From Rhizophagus irregularis (taxonomy: Eukaryota; Glomeromycota; Glomeromycetes; Glomerales; Glomeraceae): a stretch of 64,000 bases of DNA. Numbering within the stretch: position 1 is the first letter of the stretch; each line of letters opens with the position of its first letter. The stretch is taken from contig NC_089430.1 in the NCBI RefSeq assembly GCF_026210795.1, forward strand, positions 1,178,001-1,242,000. Reading direction: 5' to 3'. Below the pieces are notes generated by a model. That model saw only the letters and a list, made by a program, of their open reading frames with translations. It was not told the origin of the DNA and did no database searches. The position numbers and the translations under genes are program-made. Positions 45,614 through 57,346 of this stretch are shown piece after piece.

Positions 45614-47149
45614 TTAATAAAAAATATTATATACGATAATTAATATTGAATTTACATTGTACTTACTGCATATTTAATTAATTTTGAAATAATATAGTCT
45701 TCATCCATTTCAATCTTTGGATGTTCAGGATCCAGCATATTTTGAACACATGCCTTAATTACAAAAGTGTTATTTTTAGTTGCACTTTTACCAAACACTT
45801 TTGTAACAATTTGATAAAGTAGCGACTCATTATCTTCATCGGAGGTTTCAAGATTTTTGTACCACTACCGGACTTTATCACTTGATTTCCATATAGCAAG
45901 TTCTGTTTGGCTAGTAGATGTATCCACTTTATCTAATTGACCTTTTAAACATGACCATGTATGTCGACGTATTGTTCCGAATAAACTTCCACGATATGAA
46001 CAGCAATATGAACCAACCTAAACAATTATTCATATAATTGCACAATTATTAGCATAATATGAATAAATAAAAAAAAAATTACTAATAAACCATTTAAATT
46101 TACCTTTTCCTCAATTCTCCGCCACAAGATGTTCCATTTAGTTGGTTGTTCATATTTTTGCATTTTCTCAGGAGCCATTACCGTTAAATGTCTTTTTATA
46201 TGTAATGAAAGGGATTCTTCCTTCTGATATAAGCAATCATTTATTATTTCCTTAACTCCATCTTCCACATATTGCTATATAAATAAAAATTAAAAATAGA
46301 TATAAAAAGTATTTTACAAATATGCATACCTCCCACCACTCAGACTTTTTCTTTCCTTCTATATTACTTTCCAATTTTTCAGTTATAGATCTAATTTGTT
46401 TGATTTGTGTTTGAATTTGGCTCATAGACTTTTCTTGTTTCTGAAACATAATCATGGTTTGATCAAACATCTTTTCATGAAGGTCAAAAAGTCTCTTTAT
46501 TTGATCTTCAATAACTATATTGAATATTTAAATTATTAAAAAAATTAGTATATATTAATTATTAATTATATTAGTTTTGAAACATACCATTAATATTTTG
46601 ATTGGTAACACCAGTATGAATTTGATTTTGGTCAATGTCAACCAATGGTAAATAGGGAGCATTTACGTTTCTATCTTCAACTGTAATTGGTAATTGTGGT
46701 TCAGATGAATCTTTCAATAGATTATCATCTGTAATACTAATTATATCATCGGTCAATGATGATATATCAAGCACAAATTTTGGAGTGGGAGAATTATCAT
46801 TAGTATTAAGCATAGTTTTCAAATTAGATGGCTTAGATGTATCATCGCTAGTCAATGTGTTATTGATTGTAAATTTTGAAACTAGTGGCTTGTTAACTTT
46901 CTGTGTATGAGTTTTCCGTTTTTTCTTTTCATTGTTTAATGCAGAGTTCGTATTTGTTTCAAATTTATCAATAATCTAAATAAAAAAAAATACATGTACT
47001 GTAAAATATACAAATGACAAATATTATTCAATAGTATTTACAGTTTCAATGTCTTGTTGATCTTTCACTTTACGCTTTGAATTTGATCTAAGATTCCTTA
47101 TGGTTTAAAAAAATTAACAAAGGAATAATAAAATAAATAATGAAAGATA

Positions 47150-47480
47150 AAGTAAATAACAGGGAATATGAAAATTAAAAAGAAAACGAGAAAGTAAAGG
47201 CAAAAGTAAAAGTAAAAGGATAAAAAGTTTATTCCTATTTATACTATTTTAGAAAGTTTAAGTTTATTTATACTATTACTAAATAAAAAAATAATGAAAA
47301 GATTGGGAGATATGGAAAGGAGATATGGAAAGGAGACGAAAATAATGAAAAAAAAAGAGATATAAAAAGGAGATATGGAAAGGAGAGAAAGGAGACGAAA
47401 ATAATGAAAAAAAATAGAGAAGATATGGAAAGGAGACGAAAAAATGAAAAAAAATAGATATAAAAAGGAGACGAAAAAGT
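47150..47480. repeat. Purine-rich minisatellite
   Basis: Tandem GGAGATATGGAAAGGAGACG and AAAATAATGAAAAAAAA blocks, almost all purine on the plus strand. It lies upstream of the split host gene, whose promoter may therefore be pyrimidine-rich on the coding strand. Confidence 0.8.
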
Positions 47481-49296
47481 AAAAAAGTTTATTTTTACTA
47501 AAATAAACTATTTATACAGTATAAAATGATATGATATCATTATAGAAAATATACTGACCTCGCTATAAAATTTGTTACCCTTTTTAGTTTAAGTTATCTA
47601 TGGGCTGATTCATTACTATAAATGGCCATTAATAATGATTTTATAGTATAAGTGCGTTAAATGTTTTTTCTTGATCATTTAACATGATTTTATTACTTTT
47701 ATAAAATTAATAGTACACTATTTATATTATCAAATTTAATTAAAGGTTCTTTTAATTTTCAATAATGTGGACATGTAATATTTGCTTTAAAACATTTGAT
47801 CACTCAACAAGTTATTATAATCATTGACAAGTCACAAATTCAATTATGAAACAAATTTGAAAATCAAAAGATATATGAATATTTTTTAAACCTATAAAAA
47901 TTTATACAAAAATTTTATATGAAATATGTATTAAATTTTTATATTTATATAATTAGTATATGAAATACTTGCATAATATTTATTTGACTATAATTTACAT
48001 GTAAAGTTATATTTATATAATTCTATATCTATATAATTTTACTTTTAATAATTGCGTAATGTGTACTTGACCATAAATTATATATAAATTTATATTTAAA
48101 TAGATTTATATTTATATAAATTTTAAATAAAATATTTATAAAATTTTTATAGCTAAATAAAAACCAAATAAAAAATATATACGTATTATAGACTTATAAA
48201 AATTTATATAAAAAATTTATATTGGGTATATATAGGGTTATAGACATTACATAAACTCTATAAAAAATATAACTGCTGATGTATAAAGGTCAATAATTAA
48301 TATGAACTTAATTTATTTGCGTATTTTTGTAGGATTTTCAATATCAGGTGTCAATTATGCGTACTACTCATATGAAAAGTCCCTGCGTACAGCTCATAGT
48401 AAAAAAATTTTTCGCCACCTGACCCTTATATATATATTTCTGGATCCTAGTGTAATACATTATTTGATTTTCAATTATCAATTATTATACTCAGAGGACG
48501 TAGATTTGTGATTTATTACGACAAATTGATGGTATCCCAAATTTAAACAATCATGATTGAAAAACTAAGTTTTATTAATATTTAATACCATTAGAGCGTT
48601 ATGGACAATTATAACAAGAATACAGCATTAAAAAAATTATTAATATATTTTATTAAACTCAAACGATTGCTATATTGATAAACAGAATGCGTCATTAAAT
48701 CTCTCTCTATATGCATATTTATTTTATTTTTTATTATATATATATGTTTTTTAAGAGAAAGTATATAAAATTATTACACTAAATAAATTTTCATTCATTT
48801 CATAAGTAGGCGTGAATATTCACAAATTAATGATCTTCTGAGATTAATTTATAAGTTGTGCGGTTAATTATGATTTATAAATTTTTTGACCCAGAAATTA
48901 CGAAATTAATCCCCTGTCGCACTCATGATCACCTTCATACTAATTTTTAAAAATTGCGAGTGATTAGCTGAGTTTATAAATGACTGGGAATCATCGTTTA
49001 GATATTTCCCGGCCTCATATAGATAGCCGGGAAATTACTAATTTTAGTTTAAAATAGTTAAGTTTAAAATAGTTAATATTTAATGAGTGACACGCTCCAG
49101 GGAATTACCCATGAAATAAATAATACAAATAAATAAATATATATATTTTCAAGAACTATTTGCATCAACCATTCTTTACGTAGGAAAATACAAATAATAT
49201 TAAGTATAATAAACAAGATCAATATATAATCAGCAGTTTTCAAACAATTTACGAGATAATAAAGAAATGTGATCAATTAATATCATCATCAAAGTA
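47481..49296. other. Intergenic AT-rich DNA with a MITE fragment
   Basis: Gene-free. 48380-48452 matches the right half of the 20621-20854 hAT MITE (GCGTACAGCTCATAGTAAAA, CACCTGACCC, then TATATATATTTCTGGATCCT). The left half is missing. Confidence 0.6.
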
Positions 49297-49428
49297 ACAT
49301 ATTTCTCCGAAATTAAGCACCTCTTTTTGCATATAATTCCGGCCAGAATAAACATAATTTAGGTCAAAATCATAATTCTGGTCAGGGCGCTTTATTTTCC
49401 GGTAGTGCTTAATTTCGGAGGAATACAG
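49297..49428. mobile_element. Short MITE, about 130 bp
   Basis: CTCCGAAATTAAGCAC at 49305-49320 is perfectly inverted at 49405-49420, with imperfect extension outward (ATATTT / AATAC). The interior contains an AATTCCGGCCAGAAT motif and its inverse-like CATAATTCTGGTCAG. No target duplication could be fixed. Confidence 0.65.
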
Positions 49429-49435
49429 TATAGTG

Positions 49436-49950
49436 GTATGCTTATTTCCATAAATAGGGTTCTATCGCCTACTTTATACTGATTCTTCCCATAAAAGCTT
49501 ATAATCCTTAACCACAATGAGCTACAAAAAGAATAGCATAATTTATGTGAAATTGTTACATGGTTCATTCTTGCTATAAATAAATTTCTCAACTAACACA
49601 TATTCAAAGCACGACAGGGAATCATTTTTGCTATAAAAAAATTTGGAATTAAAGTTTGAAATTAATTACTTTTCGGAGCGGTGATCAGACTAGATATAAA
49701 AATATAATAAGTATTTGAAATAATAAAATTTAGTATTCGTTCACAAATTAGATATTATTATTTTTTACTTGTTTGTCTATATTTACACATGAAAAATTTG
49801 GATATACCTTTTTTCGTATCACAAATTTCATGCAAGATTTGACTCATTCAATTTTCCTATTTCGGTCGATCAAGCATAGATAGATGATTCCATACTTGCG
49901 CCAAAAAAAGCCTATCTTATTCTGGTTGATAATGATGATCATCTAAATCT
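49436..49950 (+). repeat. Orphan duplicate of a kinase 5' region
   Basis: It shares long blocks with 30890-31740 in the same order: TTATTTCCATAAAYAGGGTTCT, AAAAAGAATAGCATAATTTA (continuing through GTTACATGGTTCATTCTTGC), TTTTTCGTAYCACAAA, GATGATTCCATACTTG and GATAATGATSATCATC. No kinase coding sequence follows. After 49974 an AATCGATT-rich segment begins. Confidence 0.75.
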
Positions 49951-49973
49951 TAGAATAATCATTCTTGCCATAA

Positions 49974-50113
49974 TAACTTATCTAGGGGATTGGAATCGAT
50001 TTCCATAATTAGAATCAATTTTAGAATCGATTAATCGCGATTAATCGTTTCTCAAATTTTGATTCTAAAATTCGATTTTCGATTTCGATTAATCGTTTCT
50101 AATCGATCGTGCA
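49974..50113. repeat. AATCGATT-rich segment, possible MITE remnant
   Basis: It begins TAGGGGATTGGAATCGATT, similar to the end of the 7208-7587 hAT MITE (TAGAGTTTGGAATCGATT read inversely), and continues with GATTAATCGCGATTAATCG palindromes. No matching right end or duplication was found. Confidence 0.5.
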
Positions 50114-51740
50114 ACATTAAATTTGTGAAAGGAAAATTTCCGATGACCACAAATTTAACATATAAATCATTTGATTATTATAATAATAATCAGTGATCGG
50201 CGGTAACTCTGGCCAAGCTTATAATTCCGGCCAGAATTAAGACTTTAGTGTAACCCATGTCCGATTGTCACGTGATTTATCATTCGTAATTCTGCACGTC
50301 ATTATCTGTTATAGTTTAGCAATCCAATTTTTTTATTTTACTGTAAAAATAATTTTGTATTCTTAATGTAGACATTTCATGTATTAGGTATGCCTTCTTT
50401 TCATATGTTAAATAGAATTTTATTTTTCTATTTATTTATTTACTGAAATTAAGACTTTTTTTTATTTTTATTTAAATAAGTCTCTAGTATAGCCTAAAAA
50501 ATCGAATAGAATTTTATTTGATGTTTTGATCCGGATAAAAAACATTGTCCAGATAAATGAATAAATAAAAAAAATATCCGGTTTCTATCTGATAAACTTG
50601 ACATTTATATTTATGAAAACAGATGTTCAAGAACTATCGTGGAGTATAATTTATTTTGGCAAGTTAAATTAATAAAATTAAGCAACAAGAAATTTCGTTT
50701 AAGATATAAATCAATTAGTATATAAGGCAGAATTTTTATCTTTAGAGTATCTAAATGAAATATATACATGAGGCAAATTCTAAACAATTTTAGACGAATA
50801 TAAATTGCAGATGAATAATGGACGAATTATTCTAAATTTATCTTTTTACTTTAATTATCAAATTCATTTTTTATTTTCTAAAAAATTCGGTAAAGATGAA
50901 ATTTATTGCTGATCTGCTTGTGTAACAATCACCTGACTGCAACTACAGCGGGGGACGGCTGAAACTAGCAGACTTTTTGGCATAGAAATGTTTGCCATAG
51001 TAAATTCCTAAATTTGTAAAATAAATTAATTGTAGATCTATACTAAAAGTTTCAAGTGATTTTAATTTTCCAAAGCAAGTAATTCCTGCTGTTAACTGCC
51101 GCACCAGCCGCATTCAGGCACATTTATGCAGATTTATGCGCCTAAAACAGGTCGCGAAATGATGCACACTTTTGTCAAGCCATACATTATATACAGAAAC
51201 TTGTAATAATGTGTATATACATATATTGATAATTAAGAAAACTTTATTTTAACTTCCATTTTTTTATTTCCAATTATGTGGAAAAGAATGACGTTATTTA
51301 TAGAAATAATAGAATTAAAAGAAATTCTTTGTTATTTTATGTTACTAGTTTTTTTTTTTTTTCAGAAAAATGTGTACTTTGTATTTTATTTGATACATTG
51401 AGGCTGAATCAAAATATGTATTCATAATAATCAAAATGGTAATACGCATATTCAAAAATTTTATAAAATATCGGTGTAATAAATGAACTTTTGTCAGTAG
51501 GATAATAAACCTATTAACAAAATACTCTTACATCAAAAAAGTTTTAAGGTGTGTTTGGAAATTTTACCTTTTCTGTAAAAGAACTCCTAGTAATTATTTG
51601 TAACTGTTTTTAACAATGATCAAATTTAACCTTCTTTACTCATGCTACTTCTACTTAGCTTCCTCTAATCTCTTACGCTTAACTTTGAGGTTACTCTTCA
51701 TTATCAGCCTATCTATTTAAAGGAAGTTCAAGAGTCTCAA
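50114..51740. other. Intergenic DNA upstream of the 51.7 kb ORF
   Basis: AT-rich and without genes. It contains an AATTCCGGCCAGAATTAAG motif near 50220. From about 51600 the composition rises in GC and a pyrimidine-rich leader (CTTCTACTTAGCTTCCTC) precedes the ORF. Confidence 0.5.
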
Positions 51741-52997
51741 ATGCCCCCTACCTCTTTCTCAGCTTTTCAACTGCCTAAAACTCAAATACAGAGAAAACAT
51801 GAGTTGGTCGCTGGTCTCTTTAAAGAGATCTTAGAAAGATTTCGGGACTGGGATCTGTGTCGAGAATCGCCCAGCCTTTTCCTGGTGTATGCCTATGACA
51901 ATCCCTCTGTTGGTCGAGCTGACGCTGGGGTTTCCCGGAATTTGATTCAATGGTTGTCCAGTTTACGTTTCCATATTTATTCTGACTGCACGGTAAGCGG
52001 ATATAATACTTTAGCGTTTCAAACCACTTTGATGAATACAGCCAAGGCTGATGACGTACTGTCCAGTCAGCTTTGTTTATTGCCGAATCACTCAGAGTCT
52101 GTAGATAGAGTTATTTTATGTGGATCAGAAGTACTGGGACGCTATATAGAAACTTCATATTACCAGAGCTATTATCAGTCACTCAAAAGTGCCTATCAAA
52201 AAGCTTTAAAACAATTTGATGGGATCGACAGCATCAAGGAGGCATTACGTGAGGTCGTTAATCACAATCTGAAGGAAAAGGAGTTTCACCATGTGTTAAC
52301 AGAACTGGCCTTTTTGCATATTCGGTATGATTACAAGCAAGAAGATCATGGTATCATTCCAGTTTTACTCAATGGAACATTTCAGAAATGCTTTCCGGCA
52401 TTCATTGTAAAATCAACCACCATTTGCATCTATGAGCCTTCTTTGTACGTCCCAGGGAATTGGAATGGTGAAGAAACCTATCAAGATCAAGGTGTGCATA
52501 TAGGATTTTTCAAACTGTTAAAACGGCTACTTGTAAACCAGGAAAGGCGCATTCAACTCATCGAAGAAGAAGTCTACCATTCTTGTATTCAAGCATTGCG
52601 AAAGAATCATTCCAAGGTGTTAGAACCACAGGCATTTTCAACCTATATGAAAGATGCCTACCTAAAAGTCTTAGACAAACTGCTGGAAGATGGTACAACC
52701 TTCCTGCGACAACTTGGTCCTGAAACTTCTCCAAAACCTATTCCTCAATGCAAACAAAATAGCATGTTACAAACTGCTCAAATTCTTGAGGTCATGCAGG
52801 CTCAAACTCAAATTGAGTCTTTAATTGAAGCTAAAGTCAGTGCTCTTAAAATAGATCTTAAATCTTATCTTCAATCTGAAATTCATTTAGTTAAATCTTC
52901 CATAGATTCTAAACTTGAAGCTATGCAGGAAGCACAAACTTCTCTGAATTCTAAATTAGAATTAATTTTGGCTTCATTAAATAAACCTTCTAGATAG
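51741..52997 (+). CDS. TIR/SEFIR-like domain protein with C-terminal coiled coil
   Basis: An intronless 418-aa ORF from ATG 51741, with markedly higher GC and different codon use than all neighbours. Residues ~35-220 look like a TIR/SEFIR-type alpha-beta domain: strand SLFLVYAYDN, helix ADAGVSRNLIQWLSS, strand FHIYSD, then LSSQLCLLPN, SVDRVILCGSEVLGRYIE and HGIIPVLLNGTF. Residues ~220-335 are helical. Residues ~345-418 form a Ser/Glu/Leu coiled coil (IEAKVSALKIDLKSYLQSE, IDSKLEAMQEAQTSLNSKLE). From memory, similar N-terminal domains head NLR-like NACHT/TPR proteins of intracellular bacteria and of Rhizophagus; no ATPase domain is present here. The lack of introns and the composition suggest horizontal acquisition or a young retrocopy. 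The fold call is by eye. Confidence 0.75.
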   Translation: MPPTSFSAFQLPKTQIQRKHELVAGLFKEILERFRDWDLCRESPSLFLVYAYDNPSVGRADAGVSRNLIQWLSSLRFHIYSDCTVSGYNTLAFQTTLMNTAKADDVLSSQLCLLPNHSESVDRVILCGSEVLGRYIETSYYQSYYQSLKSAYQKALKQFDGIDSIKEALREVVNHNLKEKEFHHVLTELAFLHIRYDYKQEDHGIIPVLLNGTFQKCFPAFIVKSTTICIYEPSLYVPGNWNGEETYQDQGVHIGFFKLLKRLLVNQERRIQLIEEEVYHSCIQALRKNHSKVLEPQAFSTYMKDAYLKVLDKLLEDGTTFLRQLGPETSPKPIPQCKQNSMLQTAQILEVMQAQTQIESLIEAKVSALKIDLKSYLQSEIHLVKSSIDSKLEAMQEAQTSLNSKLELILASLNKPSR

Positions 52998-54528
52998 TTT
53001 TTATAAATAATAAAAAAATAATTTTTGTTAATATTCAATACTTTCTTTGAGTAATTTACATTATATACTTATCACGCATAAAATATTTGAGTACGCATTC
53101 TACAATAGCTTTGTTCCCTTTTGTTGGTTCATTTTAATTTCTGTTTAGCCCTAACCATTATATTCATTGAATGTACAGTTTTGTGTGAATGATATAAATG
53201 TATTAAAAAAACTAATACTCAAGTTTCATTGCGAAATTTTACCTTAAATTTTGCAATTACTGAAATAATGGTATACTAATTATGCTAACCAGTCAACCCA
53301 AGCCATTTATTTTTTGTCTAGCGATCTACATATACCTTTATCCATACTTAAAAAAGGAGCAAAAATTTACTATTAGCTCTACGCATTTTTTTCAGGGCCG
53401 GAATTATGATAATGTCAGTCACCTACTACAATAAGTAATAAAATTCTGACCAACATTATTGGAAATTATCTAAAAAAGGAAAGATTTTCATGGCTATTTT
53501 GACATATCCTACGCGTTTATTTCGTTACCTATTTAGTATTGCTCGGGGTCCTCTGGTCTATGAAGTGAAGAGTCGTGTTTTACCTCGTGGCGTGTCATTT
53601 TTATGAAGAATAATTTTTTTCAATTTTGAAAGAAAAAAAGGAAGCGAAATAAGAAAGTATCTGTATTTTCATGAAGGAAATTGATTAGTTTATACCATTT
53701 TTGTAAGCATGGGATAAATTACTAAGTGTTGTTTAATCTAATAATTTATACGTTTTCCTTTATGGTAAAAGATTATGGTCTCGGATAAACTAGTAAACAA
53801 TTTAAAATTTACTCTGTTTGCATACATTATTGTGTACAATAATTTTACAAATTATAAGTATTAAAAAAAATTATCTATATTATTTTTAATTTAAACAAAT
53901 AAACCTTCTTAATATTGTTTTTTTATGTTTTTTCTATACTTATTCTATAACTTACAAAACATAATCATTTGAATAAATTCCGATCACTGATCCAAACTTA
54001 AGAGGCATAAGAATGAAAAGAAAAAAAAATTTCGAAAAAAAATTAGTAAAAATAATAAGAAAAAAATTATTAAAAATAAAATTCGGAAAACACTGTAGCA
54101 CCGCAACATCGATCATCGATCTGAACACCGATTAAGCCTAAAAGAAGAAATATATTAAATACATTTATATATAGAAAATATATGTATAAAAACATTAATA
54201 TAATTAATATAGAATATTATAAAGGAAATAAAATTAAAAAATAATTGAAAAAATTAAAAAAAAATTCGGTTTTAAAAAAAAACTGGAACTGACCGAACGC
54301 ATTGTATCGAGTTAGTAATACAAACTAAGCTTTTTTTCGTTAATTAGTAAAAAAAAGTTTCCTATTAAAGTTTGGAACGTACACATGAACTCGATAACCA
54401 ATCAAATAATGCAGTGGGGTGTGACGGTTGTGACACAAAAAGTCACGTGATTTTTCGTGACATTTTTTTCAGGTTACGCTGGTAAAGTCTATTATAATGC
54501 GCCATACTGTTCAAAAATCCCGGGTGGC
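52998..54528. other. Intergenic AT-rich DNA with a MITE fragment
   Basis: 53355-53505 is an inverted internal copy of the 20621-20854 MITE (AGGGCCGGAATTATGATAAT, then AATTATCTAAAAAAGGAAAG). Nothing else was recognised. Confidence 0.6.
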
Positions 54529-54550
54529 CACCCTGGATGCATCCAGGGTG
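54529..54550. repeat. Perfect 22-bp palindrome with direct half-copies
   Basis: CACCCTGGATG is followed immediately by its exact inverse. Two further ACCCTGGATG half-sites follow at about 54564 and 54582, within 55 bp. The segment is GC-rich in an AT-rich region. Confidence 0.8.
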
Positions 54551-55139
54551 ATTTTGAAAATTTACCCTGGATGCAAACATTACCCTGGATGATCATTGAA
54601 TTTCTACACGAGTCGTTACATATTATCGGTCACGTGATATATCACATTGCTCGTCTTAGCCAATGAGGATTCAATTTTTGTGATATCATCATTCTTATAT
54701 TACTACCATTAGATTCATCTAAGCAAAAATGAAGCCAATAAGATATAAATTATTGGTTTCTAATTATTAGTTTCATCAGGAAATTTTACAGGTGATATAT
54801 AGCAATATATATCACTTTATCGATATATATCTTATTATTTATAAAATGTGATATATATTGATAATAATCGCACTCGTCGAGTAGTATCGATATAGATAAA
54901 AACGATAAATCATCAAATTTAAACCTAAATGATAAATATCGATATTTAACAAATAATAAACAATCGATATTTAACAACAATCGATATTTAACTTAAACAA
55001 TAGATATCAAATTTTACACATCAAAATTTAATTTTATTTAATTATTGTAATATACAAATAAAACGAAATAAAAATATAATAAATACAACATTAAATATAT
55101 TTCTAATTAAATAAAATAAAATAATAAATGGTTCACAAC

Positions 55140-55945
55140 AGGATGTTGCGAAACCAAAATGGCAGAATCCAAAACTTATACACCAAATTTCTCATGTCTA
55201 AAGGCCCAGCCGTCTAAAAAAAAAAGAAAGACCTAAAAAATTAAAAATTTTATTTAAAAAAAAAAAGTTTCGAAATGAAACCCTTATAACTTACCGATCC
55301 AAAATTTAAAGTCGAAGCTGATACATACATAAAAAAAAAATTAGAAAATTTTACTTTAAAAAAAAGCCAAAAAAAGTTTCAAAACGAAAAGAAACTTTTG
55401 AAACTTACCAATCTGAAAGAAAGATTAAAGCCAATATATGCCTAAAAAAAAAGAAATTAATTAAAAATTTTTTATTTTTAAAATAAAAAGAAATAAGTTT
55501 TGAAATGAAACTTTCAAAACTTACTGATCTGAAGCGCAAAACCAAACCGATACCTAAAAAAAAGGAAAAATAATTAGATTATTTTATTAAAAAAAAACCT
55601 AAGTTCGAAAGAAAGAAAGAAACTTTCGAAACTTATCTAAAGCCCAAAAGGAAGATTAAAGCCGATATCTAAAAAAAAAGAAAAAAAAATAGTTTTTTTT
55701 TTCAAAAAAATATTACTAAAGTTTCGAAAGTTTTCACTTTAAAACTTACCTATCCAAACTCCAAAGCCCAAAAGGAAGAAAAGCCAATATCTAAAAAAAA
55801 GAAAGAATATGAAACGTTAATAAACGCTTCGTTACTGTAAAAAAAAAAATAATAAGGACTAACCACTGAATTCCAAAGCGTTAAAAAAGACCTGGCTGTC
55901 TAGAATTTTCCACGCGTCCAAAGGTCAAAATGTGATAAACCCTAA
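55140..55945 (-). repeat. Iterated exon-intron-like units (second array)
   Basis: On the minus strand about six units of ~115-120 bp each show a T-run plus TAG, a 29-45 nt segment related to ATATYGGCTTTAATCTTYCTT, then a donor-like GGTAAGTTTYRAAAG. Donor-like sites lie near 55293, 55409, 55523 and 55749, with a decayed ATAAGT near 55637. The segments between AG and GT do not give a convincing conserved protein. Confidence 0.65.
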
Positions 55946-56499
55946 AAAAAAAAGAAAGGTTAGTAAGGTCAAAAAAAAAAATTAAACCCAAAAATTCACA
56001 AGCTGAAATGAAAATGTTCCTAAAAAAAATTCGTAATTTTTTTACTTGGTGAAAAGCGGTTAATTTAGGTGAAGGGAAGGATGAAAGAGAGGAGGAAATA
56101 AAAGAAAGGGAGAGAGGGTAACGGAGAGAGAAGAAGAACAAAAGAAGTGGGAAAAGGCAAAAACGGAGGAGAGGAGGAAAAAAGAAGAACGAAAAAAGGG
56201 GAAAGGGAAAAATGGAAGAGAGGGAGGGGTATTTTGTTAAAAAAAGTTTAAAAATAGTTTAAAAAAGTAGATTATTAGTATTACGTGATACGTAATATGC
56301 GTAATACATAATTTTATAAGAATAGAGGGGATTCAGTTATCGGTGAAACTTAAAATTTTATTGCAAAAATATTTTTTAAAAAAATTATTTTGCAAACATA
56401 TTTATTTATTCAAAATAATCTTATTTAATGAATTTTATATTAAAATTTAAGTCACACATTTACGATTTTAAAGAAAAAAATCCCGCATTTATTTTTAAT

Positions 56500-57346
56500 C
56501 AAGTGGTACAAAAAAAAATAATATCAATAAATAAAAAAGATAAGTAAATTACAATGATCAAGGAGAAAGATGCTAATAAAAAATGAAATAACAATGGAGT
56601 AATGGAAAGTAATAAAAGATGAAAGGGAGTAAAAAAGAGTAATGAGAAGTGATAAGAAACAAAAAGGAGAAATAGAGAGATGAAAAGGAGTGATAGGAGT
56701 CGAAGAGGAGTGATGGGAGACGAAAATGGTGATGGGAGACGAAAAGAAATGATGGGAGACAAAAAGGAGTGATGGGAGGCGAAAAGGAGTGATGGGAGAC
56801 GAAAATAAACGATGGGAGACGAAAAGTGGTGATGGGAGACGAAGAGGACGGAGTGATGGAGACGAAGAGGAGTGATGGGAAACGAAGAGAGTGATGGGAG
56901 ATGAAAAGAAATAATGGAAGACGAAAAGGAGTGATGGGAGACGAAAAGAAATGATGGGAAGATGAAGAGGAGTGATGGGAGACGAAAAGAAGTGAAGAGG
57001 AGCGATGTTCTCGTTATACTGCTTAATGGAGACGAAAAGTAGCGATGGGAGATAAAAGAAATGATGGGAAGATGAAGAAAAGTGATGGGAGACGAAAAGG
57101 AGTGATGAGAGACGAAAAGAAGTGATGGGAGACGAAGAGGAGTGATGGGAGACAAAAAGAAGTGATAGGAGAAGAGGAGTGATGGAAAATAAAAAGGAGT
57201 GATGGGAGACGAAGAGGAGTAACGGAGGACGAAAAGGAGTGATGGGAGACGAAAAGAAATGAAGAGGAGTGATGGGAGACGAAAAGAAGTGATGGGGAAC
57301 GAACAAATAAACATGACGTGATCATGTGGCCAATCTGGCCAATCAA
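56500..57346. repeat. 20-bp purine minisatellite
   Basis: About 35 copies of a unit near GTGATGGGAGACGAAAAGGA. Because 20 is not a multiple of three, the minus strand reads through all frames with a 20-residue period. This creates overlapping long Ser/Leu/Pro-rich open frames (56499-57346) that are not genes. Confidence 0.9.

Larger units (their letters stand above)
37218..47100 (-). pseudogene. Multi-exon host gene, unknown function, split by a retrotransposon
   Basis: Exons on the minus strand: about 47100-47042, 46975-46588, 46514-46330, 46274-46104, 46017-45667, then 37271-37218 beyond the inserted element. All junctions have GT/AG and matching phases. The product has a basic NLS-like stretch (KKKRKTH), a Ser/Thr/Asp-rich linker, a coiled-coil-like Gln/Lys segment (MIMFQKQEKSMSQIQTQIKQ) and helical segments (WNILWRRIEEK, FGTIRRHTWSCLKG). 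It ends in an acidic DDESNNNDSISVSSDDY. No domain was recognised. The exon at 46017-45667 has an in-frame TAG (45867-45865). No initiator ATG was found upstream. The last intron holds the 8.3 kb LTR element. The gene is likely damaged, or the stop is a sequencing error. Confidence 0.65.

Noticed and set aside
54457-54666. 69-codon frame around the palindrome
   Set aside because: Starts at GTG, spans a palindrome and its repeats, and shows no domain.
56499-57346. Overlapping 271-, 260- and 107-codon open frames on the minus strand
   Set aside because: They are by-products of a 20-bp pyrimidine-strand minisatellite that lacks stop codons in any frame. The 'protein' is a 20-residue-period Ser/Leu/Pro repeat.
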